Assembly: GCA_019237115.1 (NCBI GenBank)
Contig: JAFAHS010000402.1
Location: 1 to 41,728, forward strand
Source: Deltaproteobacteria bacterium
GTDB lineage: Bacteria; Desulfobacterota; Binatia; Binatales; Binataceae
Length of the DNA stretch: 41,728 bases
Reading direction: 5' to 3'
This document shows, one piece after another, positions 16,896 to 26,001 of this stretch (position 1 is its first letter; every line of letters begins with the position of its first letter). The translations under genes and the position numbers were made by a program. The notes under the pieces were generated by a model. It saw nothing but the letters and a program-made list of their open reading frames with translations. It searched no databases and was not told where the DNA came from.

Positions 16896-17543
16896 TTAGT
16901 CTTGAATCAGTTCGGTATTCCAGTAGGCGCTATCGACCTGGGAGACAAACGGCATCCACTCACGATATCGCCTGAGCGAGAACATTTCCGCACTGAAAGG
17001 GGTCCATTCGGGCCGGCGAGGTTTGCGGATGAGCGCCATGGACGCTTCTTCCGGAGTTTGCCCGCCCTTCCGGCGGTTGCAGTGGTGGCATGAGCAAACG
17101 ATGTTCTCCCAGGTCGACGTCCCGCCACGAGAGCGCGGAATTACGTGGTCGAGATTCAGTTCGGTGCGCGGAAGTCTGCGTCCGCAGTACTGGCAGGTGT
17201 TGTTGTCGCGCGCGAAGATGTTGAAGCGCGAGAACCGGACGTGTCGCTTGGGAATGCGCTCGTACGCCGTAAGCAGCAATACCCGCGGCACCCGAATAAA
17301 TCCGCTGACGGTGCCCACCCGCTCGTGATGTACCTCAACCGCCAGGTCGCGCCACGAGTCAAAATCGAAGGTCCGGTATTGTTCGTCGACCGCTCGCGCG
17401 ACTCCCTGGTAGAGCAATGCAAAAGCGCGTTTTACTGAGGTGATGTGGACGGGCAGGTACGACCGGTTAAGAACCAGGACCTTGGTATTGAGAATCGAGG
17501 CGCCCGGCACTGGCGCCCCAATAGCTACCGCCGCCGAAGACAT
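16896..17543 (-). CDS. HNH endonuclease
   Basis: The product (215 residues from ATG 17543; an in-frame start at 17579 would add 12) has an N-terminal region VLVLNRSYLPVHITSVKRAFALLYQG. This is typical of a widespread chromosomal HNH family whose members often start near this segment. The nuclease module is CQYCGRRLP, then LNLDHVIPRSRGG with the catalytic His, then WENIVCSCHHCNRRKG. The two CxxC pairs bind a structural zinc. The family is common as a single gene with no established substrate in most bacteria and is not clearly a mobile-element nuclease. It lies on the smc strand, about 195 nt upstream of smc. Confidence 0.85.
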   Translation of the reverse strand: MSSAAVAIGAPVPGASILNTKVLVLNRSYLPVHITSVKRAFALLYQGVARAVDEQYRTFDFDSWRDLAVEVHHERVGTVSGFIRVPRVLLLTAYERIPKRHVRFSRFNIFARDNNTCQYCGRRLPRTELNLDHVIPRSRGGTSTWENIVCSCHHCNRRKGGQTPEEASMALIRKPRRPEWTPFSAEMFSLRRYREWMPFVSQVDSAYWNTELIQD

Positions 17544-17796
17544 TAGAAGTTTCGTAACTGCCCGCGAACACCATGTCAAGGCTCTCCGCCATGAAAAGCC
17601 TGTGAATTAAAGGCTTTTCGTGCTCGCCTTGCGCGCGCGCGAACCCCTCCGTATGATCCGGGTAGTTCGTGGTGGTGGCTGATGGGCGGATGTCAATCGG
17701 TATAGTCCATTCCAGGCACCGAAATTCCGCGAAAATTCTCATCGACCCCCCGCGTGTTTGAAACCGCGCCATCAAGGGGCGTACAACATTTTCCAA

Positions 17797-19422
17797 GTGA
17801 AACGTGAAATCGTAATCAACGCATCCGCACTTGAGGTGCGGGTGGCTCTACTCGAGGACAACTCGCTGGCCGAGTTCTACCTCGAGCGCGATGCCCATCG
17901 CGGATTAGTGGGTAACATCTACAAGGGCAAAGTGACGCGCGTGCTGCCCGGAATGCAGGCGGCGTTCGTCGACATCGGGCTTGAAAAGGCGGGGTTTCTC
18001 CACGTCTCTGACTTCCAGGGTGAAACCGACGGACTCAGCTCGATCGCCGAAGTATTGGGCGAGGAAGACGTCGAAACCGATGAGCCGCCGGTCGTAGAAG
18101 CGATCGACGATTCCGTACAGACCGCAGACGGCGCGAACCATGACGCGGCAGCGGTCGAACACCGGGCGGCGCGGCGCAAACCGCCACGCCGACCGCAACG
18201 CTCGCGCCTGCCCATCGAGCAGCAGCTTCGCCGCGGACAGGAAATAATTGTTGAGATCGCAAAAGAACCGATGGGGACCAAGGGCGCCCGGCTGACTTCA
18301 TCCATCTCGCTGCCCGGCCGCTACCTCGTCTACACGCCAACCAGCAATCATTTGGGAGTGTCGCGCCGCATTGCCAGCGCCGAAGAACGTGCGCGCCTGC
18401 GCGCGGCGGTGAACGAAGCGCGCCCCCCGCAGGGTGGCTTCATCGTGCGCACCGCATGCGAAGGGCTGTCACGGCGCGATATCCAGCGCGACGTCGCATT
18501 TCTCACCAAGACCTGGGGTTCGATACTGAAAAAGAGCGAGAAGGGCCCTCCGGCCTCGATGCTCTACAGCGATCTCGATGTGGCGCTGCGTACGGTGCGC
18601 GATCTGTTTTCCAGCGAGGTCGAGCGCCTGTGGTGCGATGATCCCGATACCTACAGCCGCATCGTTCAATTTATACAGACCTACATGCCACGCCTGCGCG
18701 CGCGGGCGATGCTGCACCAGGGTCAGGAGCCGATTTTCGACCGTTTCGACATCGAGCCCCAAATCGAGCGCGCGCTCGATCGCAAGGTGTGGCTCAAATC
18801 GGGTGGCTACCTGGTGTTCGATCAGGCCGAAGCGCTCACCGCCATCGACGTCAACACCGGTCGCTTTGTCGGCAAGCGCAACCAGGACGAGACGGTTTTG
18901 AAAACCAACCTGGAAGCCGTCGAGGAAGTCGTCAAGCAGCTCCGACTGCGCAATATCGGGGGCATCATCATCGTCGATTTCATCGACATGGCGCGCGAAA
19001 CGGACCGCAGGAAGGTCAGCGAGGCGCTCGGACTTGCGCTCAAGCGCGACAAGGCGCGAACTTCGGCGCTCAAGATCTCCGAACTCGGGCTGGTGCAGAT
19101 GACGCGCAAGCGCACCCGGGAGAGCCTGGAAGCATCCCTCACCGACCAATGCCCGCGATGCCAGGGGCGCCGGGTGGTCAAATCCATCGCCACGGTTGCC
19201 GCCGAAGTAATCCGCGGCATCCGGCGCGAGGCGGCGCGACGAGCGCTCGGCGACATGGTGATCGTAAAGCTTAGCTCCGAGGTGGCGCGCTATCTTTATG
19301 ACAATGGCGCCAAGGATCTCGAGGCCCTGGAAGAGAAGCTGGGTGCAAAGGTAGTGCTCCGCTCCAAGGAAGGCCTCGAAGCCGGCGCGTTTGAACTAAG
19401 TCAGGCGCCCGCGGCCGCCTAG
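17797..19422 (+). CDS. rng: Ribonuclease E/G family protein
   Basis: This Mg-dependent endoribonuclease (about 541 residues) processes rRNA and mRNA. It starts KREIVINASALEVRVALLED, matching the family N terminus. I therefore prefer GTG at 17797 over an in-frame TTG at 17758; neither has a strong ribosome site. The S1 domain contains GLVGNIYKGKVTRVLPGMQAAFVDIG (split by a poorly conserved, acidic insertion at about 95-150). The catalytic core has LTAIDVNTGRFVG and IIIVDFIDM with the paired metal-binding Asp residues. The zinc-link CPRCQGRRVV (CPxCxG) is present. There is no long RNase E-type C-terminal scaffold, so it is closer to RNase G. The same genome also has RNase Y. Confidence 0.93.
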   Translation: MKREIVINASALEVRVALLEDNSLAEFYLERDAHRGLVGNIYKGKVTRVLPGMQAAFVDIGLEKAGFLHVSDFQGETDGLSSIAEVLGEEDVETDEPPVVEAIDDSVQTADGANHDAAAVEHRAARRKPPRRPQRSRLPIEQQLRRGQEIIVEIAKEPMGTKGARLTSSISLPGRYLVYTPTSNHLGVSRRIASAEERARLRAAVNEARPPQGGFIVRTACEGLSRRDIQRDVAFLTKTWGSILKKSEKGPPASMLYSDLDVALRTVRDLFSSEVERLWCDDPDTYSRIVQFIQTYMPRLRARAMLHQGQEPIFDRFDIEPQIERALDRKVWLKSGGYLVFDQAEALTAIDVNTGRFVGKRNQDETVLKTNLEAVEEVVKQLRLRNIGGIIIVDFIDMARETDRRKVSEALGLALKRDKARTSALKISELGLVQMTRKRTRESLEASLTDQCPRCQGRRVVKSIATVAAEVIRGIRREAARRALGDMVIVKLSSEVARYLYDNGAKDLEALEEKLGAKVVLRSKEGLEAGAFELSQAPAAA

Positions 19423-19467
19423 GAAAACCCGGACCGCACCGCCGTTTATGGATCGGATGCGCTCATC

Positions 19468-19497
19468 CAGGTGAGGGCACCTGAAAATCGCCGATTT
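19468..19497. terminator. Candidate bidirectional terminator between convergent genes
   Basis: Two small hairpins occupy the 76-nt gap between the rng stop and the ParB-like stop. CAGGTG/CACCTG has loop AGGG (19468-19483). AAATC/GATTT has loop GCC and is flanked by A and T runs (19485-19497). Stems are short, so this is tentative. Confidence 0.35.
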
Positions 19498-19498
19498 C

Positions 19499-20410
19499 TT
19501 ATTCCGTAGCGGTGGCCGCCGCTATTTGCGCGGCCGCGCGGATTTGACCGAAGTGAATCTTGTCAAGGTCGAATTCTGACAGCGCTTTGATCAGGCTGTT
19601 CAGCGCCGCGTTGCAAGTGGGAATGGTCTTGCGCGCGCGGGTGAGCGGATTCGACCGGGCGATGATGAAGTTCTTGAGATACGGATGCACCAGTCCCCGC
19701 TTCTTGCCCTGCGCAACCAGATCGGTAACCAGCTCGTCCGCGCGTTCCACCTGTCCCGCGCGTTCCTCACGTTCTCCAATCGCTTCCTTCAGCGGCTGCG
19801 CCAGGAAATTGTCGACGCGGCTTAAAATCGGTGCGTAGGCGCCCCCCGAAAATTTCGGCTTCTTCTCGTAAAGCAGTCCCAGCGTGATGAAATGTGCGCG
19901 CTCGAATTCGAATGCGAACTCCTTTTCCGCGCGCCGCGGCTGATCGGCCAGGCGCGCCCGATACATCCTGATCACCTCCAGCGCCTTGTCGCGGAGGTTG
20001 TGCGCTTTCTCGGTGTTGAGGGCGAGGATCTGGAATGCCACCTCGGGCTCCGGAACCACGATCGCGGGGATGCTTTTGGCGCCGACCTTGGCGGCCGCGG
20101 CGCGGCGATGGTTCCCGTTAGGCGTCCAGTAGTGACCATCCGATCGCACCGCCACGATCGGCTCGGTATAGCGATCGAGCTTCTTCATCACTTCGACCAT
20201 CCGCTTGAGGTGCGCAGGCGAGAGATCGCGCTGGTAGGGTGTGCCCTCGACCAGGTTGAGCGGTAGCAACGCGAAGATATGCCAGTGCGCGCCGATCGGT
20301 TCTTCAAATGCCGCCAGGACCTCGCCACCGTCGGCCTGGATGGCCGCCGCCAGTTCCTCGACCGCTCTGGGAGGCTTGTCTGATTTTGGAGAAACCGCAA
20401 AATCCACCAT
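19499..20410 (-). CDS. Orphan ParB N-terminal-domain protein
   Basis: The 303-residue product has a ParB/Srx-type N-terminal domain. The segment YQRDLSPAHLKRMVEVM is followed by EPIVAVRSDG and the signature NGNHRRAAAAKVGAKSIPAIVV, equivalent to the GxHRxxAA box of ParB. The remainder (about 140-303) is helical and charged, with no recognisable ParB helix-turn-helix. There is no parA or parS-like cluster nearby. ParB-fold domains can act as CTPase clamps, nucleases or sulfiredoxin-like enzymes, so the role is open. The start at 20410 is well supported by AGGGG six nt upstream. That places it only 14 nt from the start of the divergent exported protein. Confidence 0.75.
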   Translation of the reverse strand: MVDFAVSPKSDKPPRAVEELAAAIQADGGEVLAAFEEPIGAHWHIFALLPLNLVEGTPYQRDLSPAHLKRMVEVMKKLDRYTEPIVAVRSDGHYWTPNGNHRRAAAAKVGAKSIPAIVVPEPEVAFQILALNTEKAHNLRDKALEVIRMYRARLADQPRRAEKEFAFEFERAHFITLGLLYEKKPKFSGGAYAPILSRVDNFLAQPLKEAIGEREERAGQVERADELVTDLVAQGKKRGLVHPYLKNFIIARSNPLTRARKTIPTCNAALNSLIKALSEFDLDKIHFGQIRAAAQIAAATATE

Positions 20411-20424
20411 GCTGGACCCCTGTA

Positions 20425-21729
20425 ATGTATTATCGCCGCCCGCGCCACTCGCGCCACCTGGCAGACATCGTCGCGGTCTGGCTCGTTGCGGTTTTGTGCG
20501 CGTCCCGGGTTTTGGCGAGTCCGCGTGAATGGCAGCCCCTGATTCTGAAAGGCAGCCAATTGCCGGTGCTTTCGGGTATCGACATCGGCCATCTCGAGGT
20601 TTTGGCCATCCACGGAGGCAGGGCCGAGCCGATCCCGTTTCAGGTGGACGAAGTCTCTCATGACGGCAGCTACGCGCTTCCCGAGGGACCGGCTGGAATG
20701 CCGGGCAATCCTCGGCCCACGCTCGCGCCCGACGACGAGATCGCGTTGATCGTCTCGGATCTTGGTGAAAAAGGCACCGCGACCGCCCAGCTGCCGTCGC
20801 AGGCTCTCGAAATCGAGGTCGCTGACCCCTTGGGTGGCCCGCTCCGCTATGCTTATGTTGGCGTCGCCGGTGCGCCTCGCCTGAGTGACCGGCGTTATGT
20901 CGCCTACGATCCGCGCACCGATACCGTCGAGACCGACCACTATCGCGTGGGCTTGACCAATGGACTTCCGACCGAGTTCGTGACGCAGAACGGGGTCGGC
21001 GAGCATCGGCCGAACCTGATCGATCGCATGAAGGTACGGCTAACCACGCTGGTTATTGGTTTGATCCATTTTTCGTTTACGGAAGACGACATCCATAGTC
21101 AGCTGCTGGCCTGGAAGGTGGGTCCGATCCGGATGGTCCGCCGCCTCAGCCACTCCGTAAATCTGCTGCTGGGACTTCGTTCGCCGGTCTTCGAGCGGAA
21201 TGATTTTTTTTATCGCGACCATCTTGAAAACCCGTTCAAAATGCATTTCTCATGGGCGCCGCGGATCTTCTTCCGCGATATTCGCGTCCGCATCGATCTC
21301 GATTTCAATGATTTGAGCGGCTATGAACTGTTGTGGTCGCAGATGTCAATGCCGCCGCTAAAAATTGGTAACCAGGAGATGGAGCAACGGCTCGCAGCGA
21401 TGGGTTCCGTTCCCATCTCATGGATCGCAATTCGCGGCGCGGGCCGGACCACGGTCCAGACTCTCGCACCCACGCCTGATCTGCCGCTGCTCAACCGCCA
21501 GCTCTATTTTAACGACGCTCCCAACCGGCCGGATCCCCCGGAGCATATCCGCGGCGAACATCCCGGAATCGGATACGTAATCACCGGATGGGAGAAACTC
21601 GAAGGTGGAGTTCACACTTTCGTTTCCCTTCTGATCACCACTCGGGCGGACTATAGTCCCGGGGTTCTTATGGAGGAGTTGCTGTCGCCTCCTGTGGTTA
21701 CCGTGCGAGCAAGGGCCGAGACAAGATGA
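20425..21729 (+). CDS. Exported protein of unknown function
   Basis: The 434-residue protein begins with a signal peptide (MYYRRPRHSRHLADIVAVWL, then VAVLCASRVLAS). The likely signal-peptidase I site follows VLA, about residue 30. The mature part is beta-rich. It contains PIPFQVDEVSHDG, LAPDDEIALIVSDLG, RYVAYDPRTDTVETDHYRVG and FERNDFFYRDHLENPFKMHF, which I do not recognise as a named family. The C-terminal part (GWEKLEGGVHTFVSLLITT) suggests another strand-rich lobe. The stop overlaps the ATG of a DUF3047 gene (ATGA), so the two exported proteins are probably made together. ATG 20425 lacks a clear ribosome site but is the only start that gives the signal peptide. Confidence 0.75.
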   Translation: MYYRRPRHSRHLADIVAVWLVAVLCASRVLASPREWQPLILKGSQLPVLSGIDIGHLEVLAIHGGRAEPIPFQVDEVSHDGSYALPEGPAGMPGNPRPTLAPDDEIALIVSDLGEKGTATAQLPSQALEIEVADPLGGPLRYAYVGVAGAPRLSDRRYVAYDPRTDTVETDHYRVGLTNGLPTEFVTQNGVGEHRPNLIDRMKVRLTTLVIGLIHFSFTEDDIHSQLLAWKVGPIRMVRRLSHSVNLLLGLRSPVFERNDFFYRDHLENPFKMHFSWAPRIFFRDIRVRIDLDFNDLSGYELLWSQMSMPPLKIGNQEMEQRLAAMGSVPISWIAIRGAGRTTVQTLAPTPDLPLLNRQLYFNDAPNRPDPPEHIRGEHPGIGYVITGWEKLEGGVHTFVSLLITTRADYSPGVLMEELLSPPVVTVRARAETR

Positions 21730-22388
21730 AATATTGCGTCGTCGCCGTTTTGGCCATTGCGCTTGCCGCCGCGCTCGCGGCGAGCCCGGCCCAATCTCCG
21801 GTCGATGAGAATTTCGAACACGGGGTCCCACCAGGCTGGGCGACCGAAGGGCTTGGTCCCCAGCCGGACAAGGGAAGGGTCGAAGACGCTCAGGAGACCG
21901 GGGGTAACCACTTCCTGAGAATCTCGACCGACGGTTCCTTCTACTCTTTTGGAATCAATAGCCCATTCGACCCCGAGCAGTACCCGCTTCTGACCTGGCG
22001 TTGGCGCGTGGATCGAATGCCACAGCGGGCGGATATTTCCACGCGCAATGGCGACGATGCGGCAGCGCGGTTGTTCGTGGTGTTCCGTGACGCGGCCGAT
22101 CCCTCGATCGAGCGCAAGCTGGAGTATGTCTGGGACACCAGCCACGCCGTGGGAAGCATCATCCCGGACCCGTATTCGCCGGATACCGTGAAAGCGATCG
22201 TGCTGGAGAGCGGGTCAGGCAAGCTCGGGCGATGGGTCCCTGAAAAAGTGCACCTGGTCTCCGACTACCAGCGCGCCTTCGGAACCAAGCCGGGGAAGGT
22301 GAAGACGGTCGCGTTTGCCAGCAACAGCGAAGAAACTCACTCGTCGACGATGGCGGATTTCGACGATCTTCAAATCAACCCAAGATAG
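21726..22388 (+). CDS. DUF3047-family exported protein
   Basis: The 220-residue protein has a cleavable signal peptide (MKYCVVAVLAIALAAALAAS). It matches the DUF3047 family by LRISTDGSFYSFGI, the block LTWRWRVDRMPQRAD and NGDDAAARLFVVF. The later LEYVWDTSHAVGSI and a C-terminal FDDLQI also fit. The fold looks like a beta-sandwich resembling carbohydrate-binding modules, but no enzyme residues are evident and the family function is unknown. It overlaps the preceding exported gene by four bases, suggesting a two-component periplasmic or envelope unit. Confidence 0.85.
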   Translation: MKYCVVAVLAIALAAALAASPAQSPVDENFEHGVPPGWATEGLGPQPDKGRVEDAQETGGNHFLRISTDGSFYSFGINSPFDPEQYPLLTWRWRVDRMPQRADISTRNGDDAAARLFVVFRDAADPSIERKLEYVWDTSHAVGSIIPDPYSPDTVKAIVLESGSGKLGRWVPEKVHLVSDYQRAFGTKPGKVKTVAFASNSEETHSSTMADFDDLQINPR

Positions 22389-22513
22389 CTCCCGTACCGT
22401 AGTCGGGAAGAGCCGCCGGTCGCGACGACGTGGAAGCAGATGGTCGCCCGCGCATCAAATCCGAACAGCGGAGGCTTGGCCCGCGGCGTGGTCGCGCCGG
22501 CCCGCGCGCGGTT

Positions 22514-24229
22514 TCACGGCGCGAACCGTCGGCGGCTGATCGCGATCCCGACAATCATGTAAAGGAACCCGAATCCGAGATTGACGGCGCTCGGGACCAA
22601 AGCGCTCGATGCCGAAAGACCTCGAATCATCAGATCGTTGAAGGCGCGCATCGCCCAGGTCGTCGGCACCACCAACGCCGCCTTCTGCATCCACCCCGGT
22701 TCGAAATCTATCGGCCACCAGCATCCCCCGACCGCGGCCATTGTCATGATCACGATCGCGCCAACCGGAAGAACTGCATCGCGCGTGCGTCCGATCCCGG
22801 CGACCACCAGCCCGAAGGCCGCGCCCGCAAATGCGATCGCAGCGCACGGAACCACCAGGGCCAGGGGGGCGCGTCCCAGCGAGATCCCAAAGAAGACCCA
22901 GCCGGCGGCAAACAGCACCGCCATCTGCACAAACCCGATCACGAACCGGGCGAGCAATTTGCCGGCAAAGGTTGCACCCAGCGGCGCGGCGGCGGCACGC
23001 AGACGGTCCAGCGTTCCCCAATCGCGCTCGTCGATCAGCGCGAGAGACACGCCCATCAACATGCCGATCAGCAAGAAGGTTACTGCAAACCCGGGCACCT
23101 GCAGGTCGAACGCGTTGAACCCACTCAGGGGGCTGACCTCTACTCCGTTGGAATCCACCTCCGCGAAACCAATCGTGCCGGGAACCGTCGCGGAAACCTT
23201 GGTCGCCTGGGTCGGAAGCGCAGGAATCTCGGGCAGCGGCGGAAACTCCACCCCCGGGATGTGAACGTTCAAGTCCGGCGTGGCGATTGACTTCTTCAGG
23301 CGGGCGCGAAGCGCGGCGAAATCGGGGGCGGCAGGCTCGGAGTTGCCGATGGTCAGCAGATCGGGTGGGGGCTCCGGAAACGCGGGCGGCGGGGGGATGC
23401 TCGACGCGCGCGAGCCCGCCAACTCCTGAAGGTCCGCCAGCCATTTTTCAAATGCGACCCGCGTTGTCTTGAGACGCTCCAGATAGTCGCGGGTCTGGCC
23501 GAGCAACGCGCGCTGCGACGCGACCTGCGACTGCGCCTGTGAGGAGAGTTCGGTGATAGCGCTGTTCAAGGCCTGCTCGGTCTGGGCGCGGGTGCTGGCC
23601 ACGGCCGTCTCGAGTTGCTGACGTATCTCGGCGTCAAGTTGTGCGCGAGAATGCTGCGCGGTTTTGGCGAACTGCGCGATGGCCGCGCGCGCCTGGTCGG
23701 CACCATGATTGGCCTCCGCGATCTCCCGCTCCAGGCGCTCTCGCGCCTGCGCCAGCGCCTGGCGCGCGCGGTCGTTGGCCGCCTGGTTGATGCGCCTGCC
23801 CAGGTGGGCCAGCTCGAGTTCGACGTTGACGGTCTCCAGATAGCGGACGGGATCCGCGTACACGATGAGCCGGACCGATGCGCCGCCTTCAAATGCGGCG
23901 GTGGTGCCCGCCGGGATTATGATCGCAACGATTGCCTGCTTGTGTTCACGGACCATCGCCCGGGCCAGGTCGCGATGGTCGACGTGCAGGACCACGAGTG
24001 ATGGTTTGCTGCGCAACGCATCGATCACGGCGCGCGAAATTTCGCCGTTATCCTCGTCGACCACCGCGACCGCGTATGATGAGGAACCCCCTCCGTAAAC
24101 ACTGGACAACGAGAAGCCCGCGGCAGCGATTACCGCGATGGGGGCGACAATCAGCATGAACAGGCCCACCGGATCGCGCCTAAGCAGGCGGAATTCCTTG
24201 CCGATCGCGAGCAGGACCGCGCGAATCAT
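22514..24229 (-). CDS. ABC-2 type transporter permease with large periplasmic coiled-coil domain
   Basis: From ATG 24229 the protein is 571 residues. TM1 (about 20-42) follows KEFRLLRRDPVGLF, the usual ABC-2 start. A large extracytoplasmic region (about 45-350) follows. Its first part, AVAVVDEDNGEISRAVIDAL through YADPVRY, is the standard ABC-2 domain. An inserted Ala/Gln/Arg-rich coiled coil (about 140-260) and a proline-rich stretch (SIPPPPAFPEPPPDLL) come next. Five C-terminal helices include VTFLLIGMLMGVSLALI, the DERDWGTLDRLRAAA cytoplasmic loop and VIMTMAAVGGCWWPI. Substrate is unknown. The closest ABC ATPase gene is on the same strand but 3 kb upstream, beyond a divergent MFS gene and others. 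Confidence 0.85.
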   Translation of the reverse strand: MIRAVLLAIGKEFRLLRRDPVGLFMLIVAPIAVIAAAGFSLSSVYGGGSSSYAVAVVDEDNGEISRAVIDALRSKPSLVVLHVDHRDLARAMVREHKQAIVAIIIPAGTTAAFEGGASVRLIVYADPVRYLETVNVELELAHLGRRINQAANDRARQALAQARERLEREIAEANHGADQARAAIAQFAKTAQHSRAQLDAEIRQQLETAVASTRAQTEQALNSAITELSSQAQSQVASQRALLGQTRDYLERLKTTRVAFEKWLADLQELAGSRASSIPPPPAFPEPPPDLLTIGNSEPAAPDFAALRARLKKSIATPDLNVHIPGVEFPPLPEIPALPTQATKVSATVPGTIGFAEVDSNGVEVSPLSGFNAFDLQVPGFAVTFLLIGMLMGVSLALIDERDWGTLDRLRAAAAPLGATFAGKLLARFVIGFVQMAVLFAAGWVFFGISLGRAPLALVVPCAAIAFAGAAFGLVVAGIGRTRDAVLPVGAIVIMTMAAVGGCWWPIDFEPGWMQKAALVVPTTWAMRAFNDLMIRGLSASSALVPSAVNLGFGFLYMIVGIAISRRRFAP

Positions 24230-24516
24230 GGCAGTCCGATTAACACGAAAGTCGCTCGCAAGGAACGCCGCCAACCGCGTTCCCCCCACGGTCTCGGCAA
24301 CCCATCCGGGTCTCACCCGCTATCTGTGAGCCCGCGCCAGGACCCGCAAAAATCAAGAATTGCGCCGCTCACCCGGGCGCGGTAAGTATTCGTGCCGTCG
24401 AGCGACTTCATCACGCTGCACAGCTGGTGAACTCGAGTTGGATTGCTCGCCAGTGGCCGGGAGCAGAGCACCTTGTTCGAGCTGGCAACTTACAAACCGA
24501 CGCCTGGACGGAGACG

Positions 24517-25981
24517 ATGAGTCAGTCATCAGCGCCCCGCCCCCCTCTTACCCTGGGCACCAACATTCTCTATGGGGTCGGTTCGGTGGCCTTCGGAATC
24601 CACGTCGCGGCGCTAAGTTCCTTGCTGATGCTGTTTTTCAACCAGGTGGTGGGCCTGCCGGCGGCCTGGGTAGGAGCGGCGATGATGGTCACGCTAATGT
24701 TCGATGCGATCTGCGATCCGCTGATCGGCGAATGGTCGGATCACTCGCGGTCACGGTGGGGCCGGCGCCATCCCTTCATGTATGCCTCCGCGGTTCCGAT
24801 CGCCTTCGCGTTCTACTTTCTCTGGAACCCGCCGCACGGATGGTCCAATCAAAGCCTGTTCATTTATCTGGTTGCGCTGCTGGTCACGGTCCGACTGCTG
24901 TTGAATCTGTACGAGATTCCGAGCACCGCCCTGGCTCCGGAGCTGACCCTCGACTATGACCAGCGCACCAGGTTGATGAGCTCGCGGTTCTTTTTTGGAA
25001 CGCTGGGCGGAGCGGGCATGGGGGTGCTCGCCCTGCAGGTATTTCTGGCAAGGACGCGACCCATCCCCTCGGACTGATGAATCGCGCCGGCTACAGCCAA
25101 TATGCCCTGGTCGGCGGCCTATTGATGTTCGCTTCGATCATGATTTCGTGCCTCGGAACTCACAAGTTCATCGCAAGCCTCGTTCATGAGCCAAAGCGCG
25201 CGCAGAGCTGGGCCCAGCGCTGGCGCGAGCTCAGCGGTACCCTAACCAATCGATCGTTTCTCGCACTGATCGCATCCGGAGTATTTGGCGCGATTTCCCT
25301 GGGTCTGAGCGGCACGCTGGAGCTGTACGTCGGCAACTACTATTGGGAGCTCACTCCTGCGCAGATGTCGTACTTCCCCATGATCGCGACCGTTTCCGCA
25401 TTCGTTGGCGTGGTCCTGGCTCCGGGCATCTCAAAACGGTTCGGCAAAAAACCTTCCATGATCGGCCTATTCGTCTGTTCAACCTTCACCGCGAGCGGGC
25501 CAATCGCGCTACGCCTGCTGGGTTGATGCCGGCGAACCACACTTCGACGCTTTTGACGATTTTGCTGGCCAGCTATTTCCTGACCGCAGCCTTTGGGCTC
25601 ACCGGATTCATTATCATCAGCTCGATGATGGCCGACGTAGTTGAAGATGTCGCCGTGGTTACGGGCCAGCGTTCGGAGGGATTGCTGTTTGCAGCCAACG
25701 GCCTGCTGAACAAGTGCATCAACGGCGTCGGCGTGTTCCTGTCAGGCTTGCTGCTGGCGGTCGTACACTTTCCACAACACGCCGTGCAGGGCCAAGTGGC
25801 ACCCGCGATTCTGAGGAATTTCGCGCTGATCTACGCGCCGGCAATTGCCTCCTGCAGCCTGATTTCGATTGCGCTCCTGCTTTTTTACGACATCGATCGT
25901 TCCACACACGAGAGGAACGTCGAGCGTCTCGAAGAGGTTGGAATCGAGCGTGTGGCGAACGAGGCGGCGAGCGCGCGGTGA
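24517..25981 (+). pseudogene. GPH-type MFS transporter split into three frames at TGATG junctions
   Basis: Three consecutive frames make one glycoside-pentoside-hexuronide-type MFS permease of about 488 residues. Part 1 (24517-25077, GGAGA ribosome site) has LTLGTNILYGVGSVAFG, the loop FDAICDPLIGEWSDHSRSRWGRRHPFM and six helices. Part 2 (25077-25526) runs MNRAGYSQYALVGG through GKKPSMIGLF. Part 3 (25526-25981) runs MPANHTSTLL through the final helix LISIALLLFYDIDR. At each junction one missing base, in GGACTGATG and GGGTTGATG, creates a TGA overlapping the next ATG (TGATG). Neither site is a homopolymer. It may be a pseudogene, a sequence artefact, or three polypeptides made by termination-reinitiation. 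Sugar or glycoside symport is the family role; the substrate is unknown. Confidence 0.8.
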
Positions 25982-26001
25982 GCTCTGCGGCGAGGAAAGC
26001 C

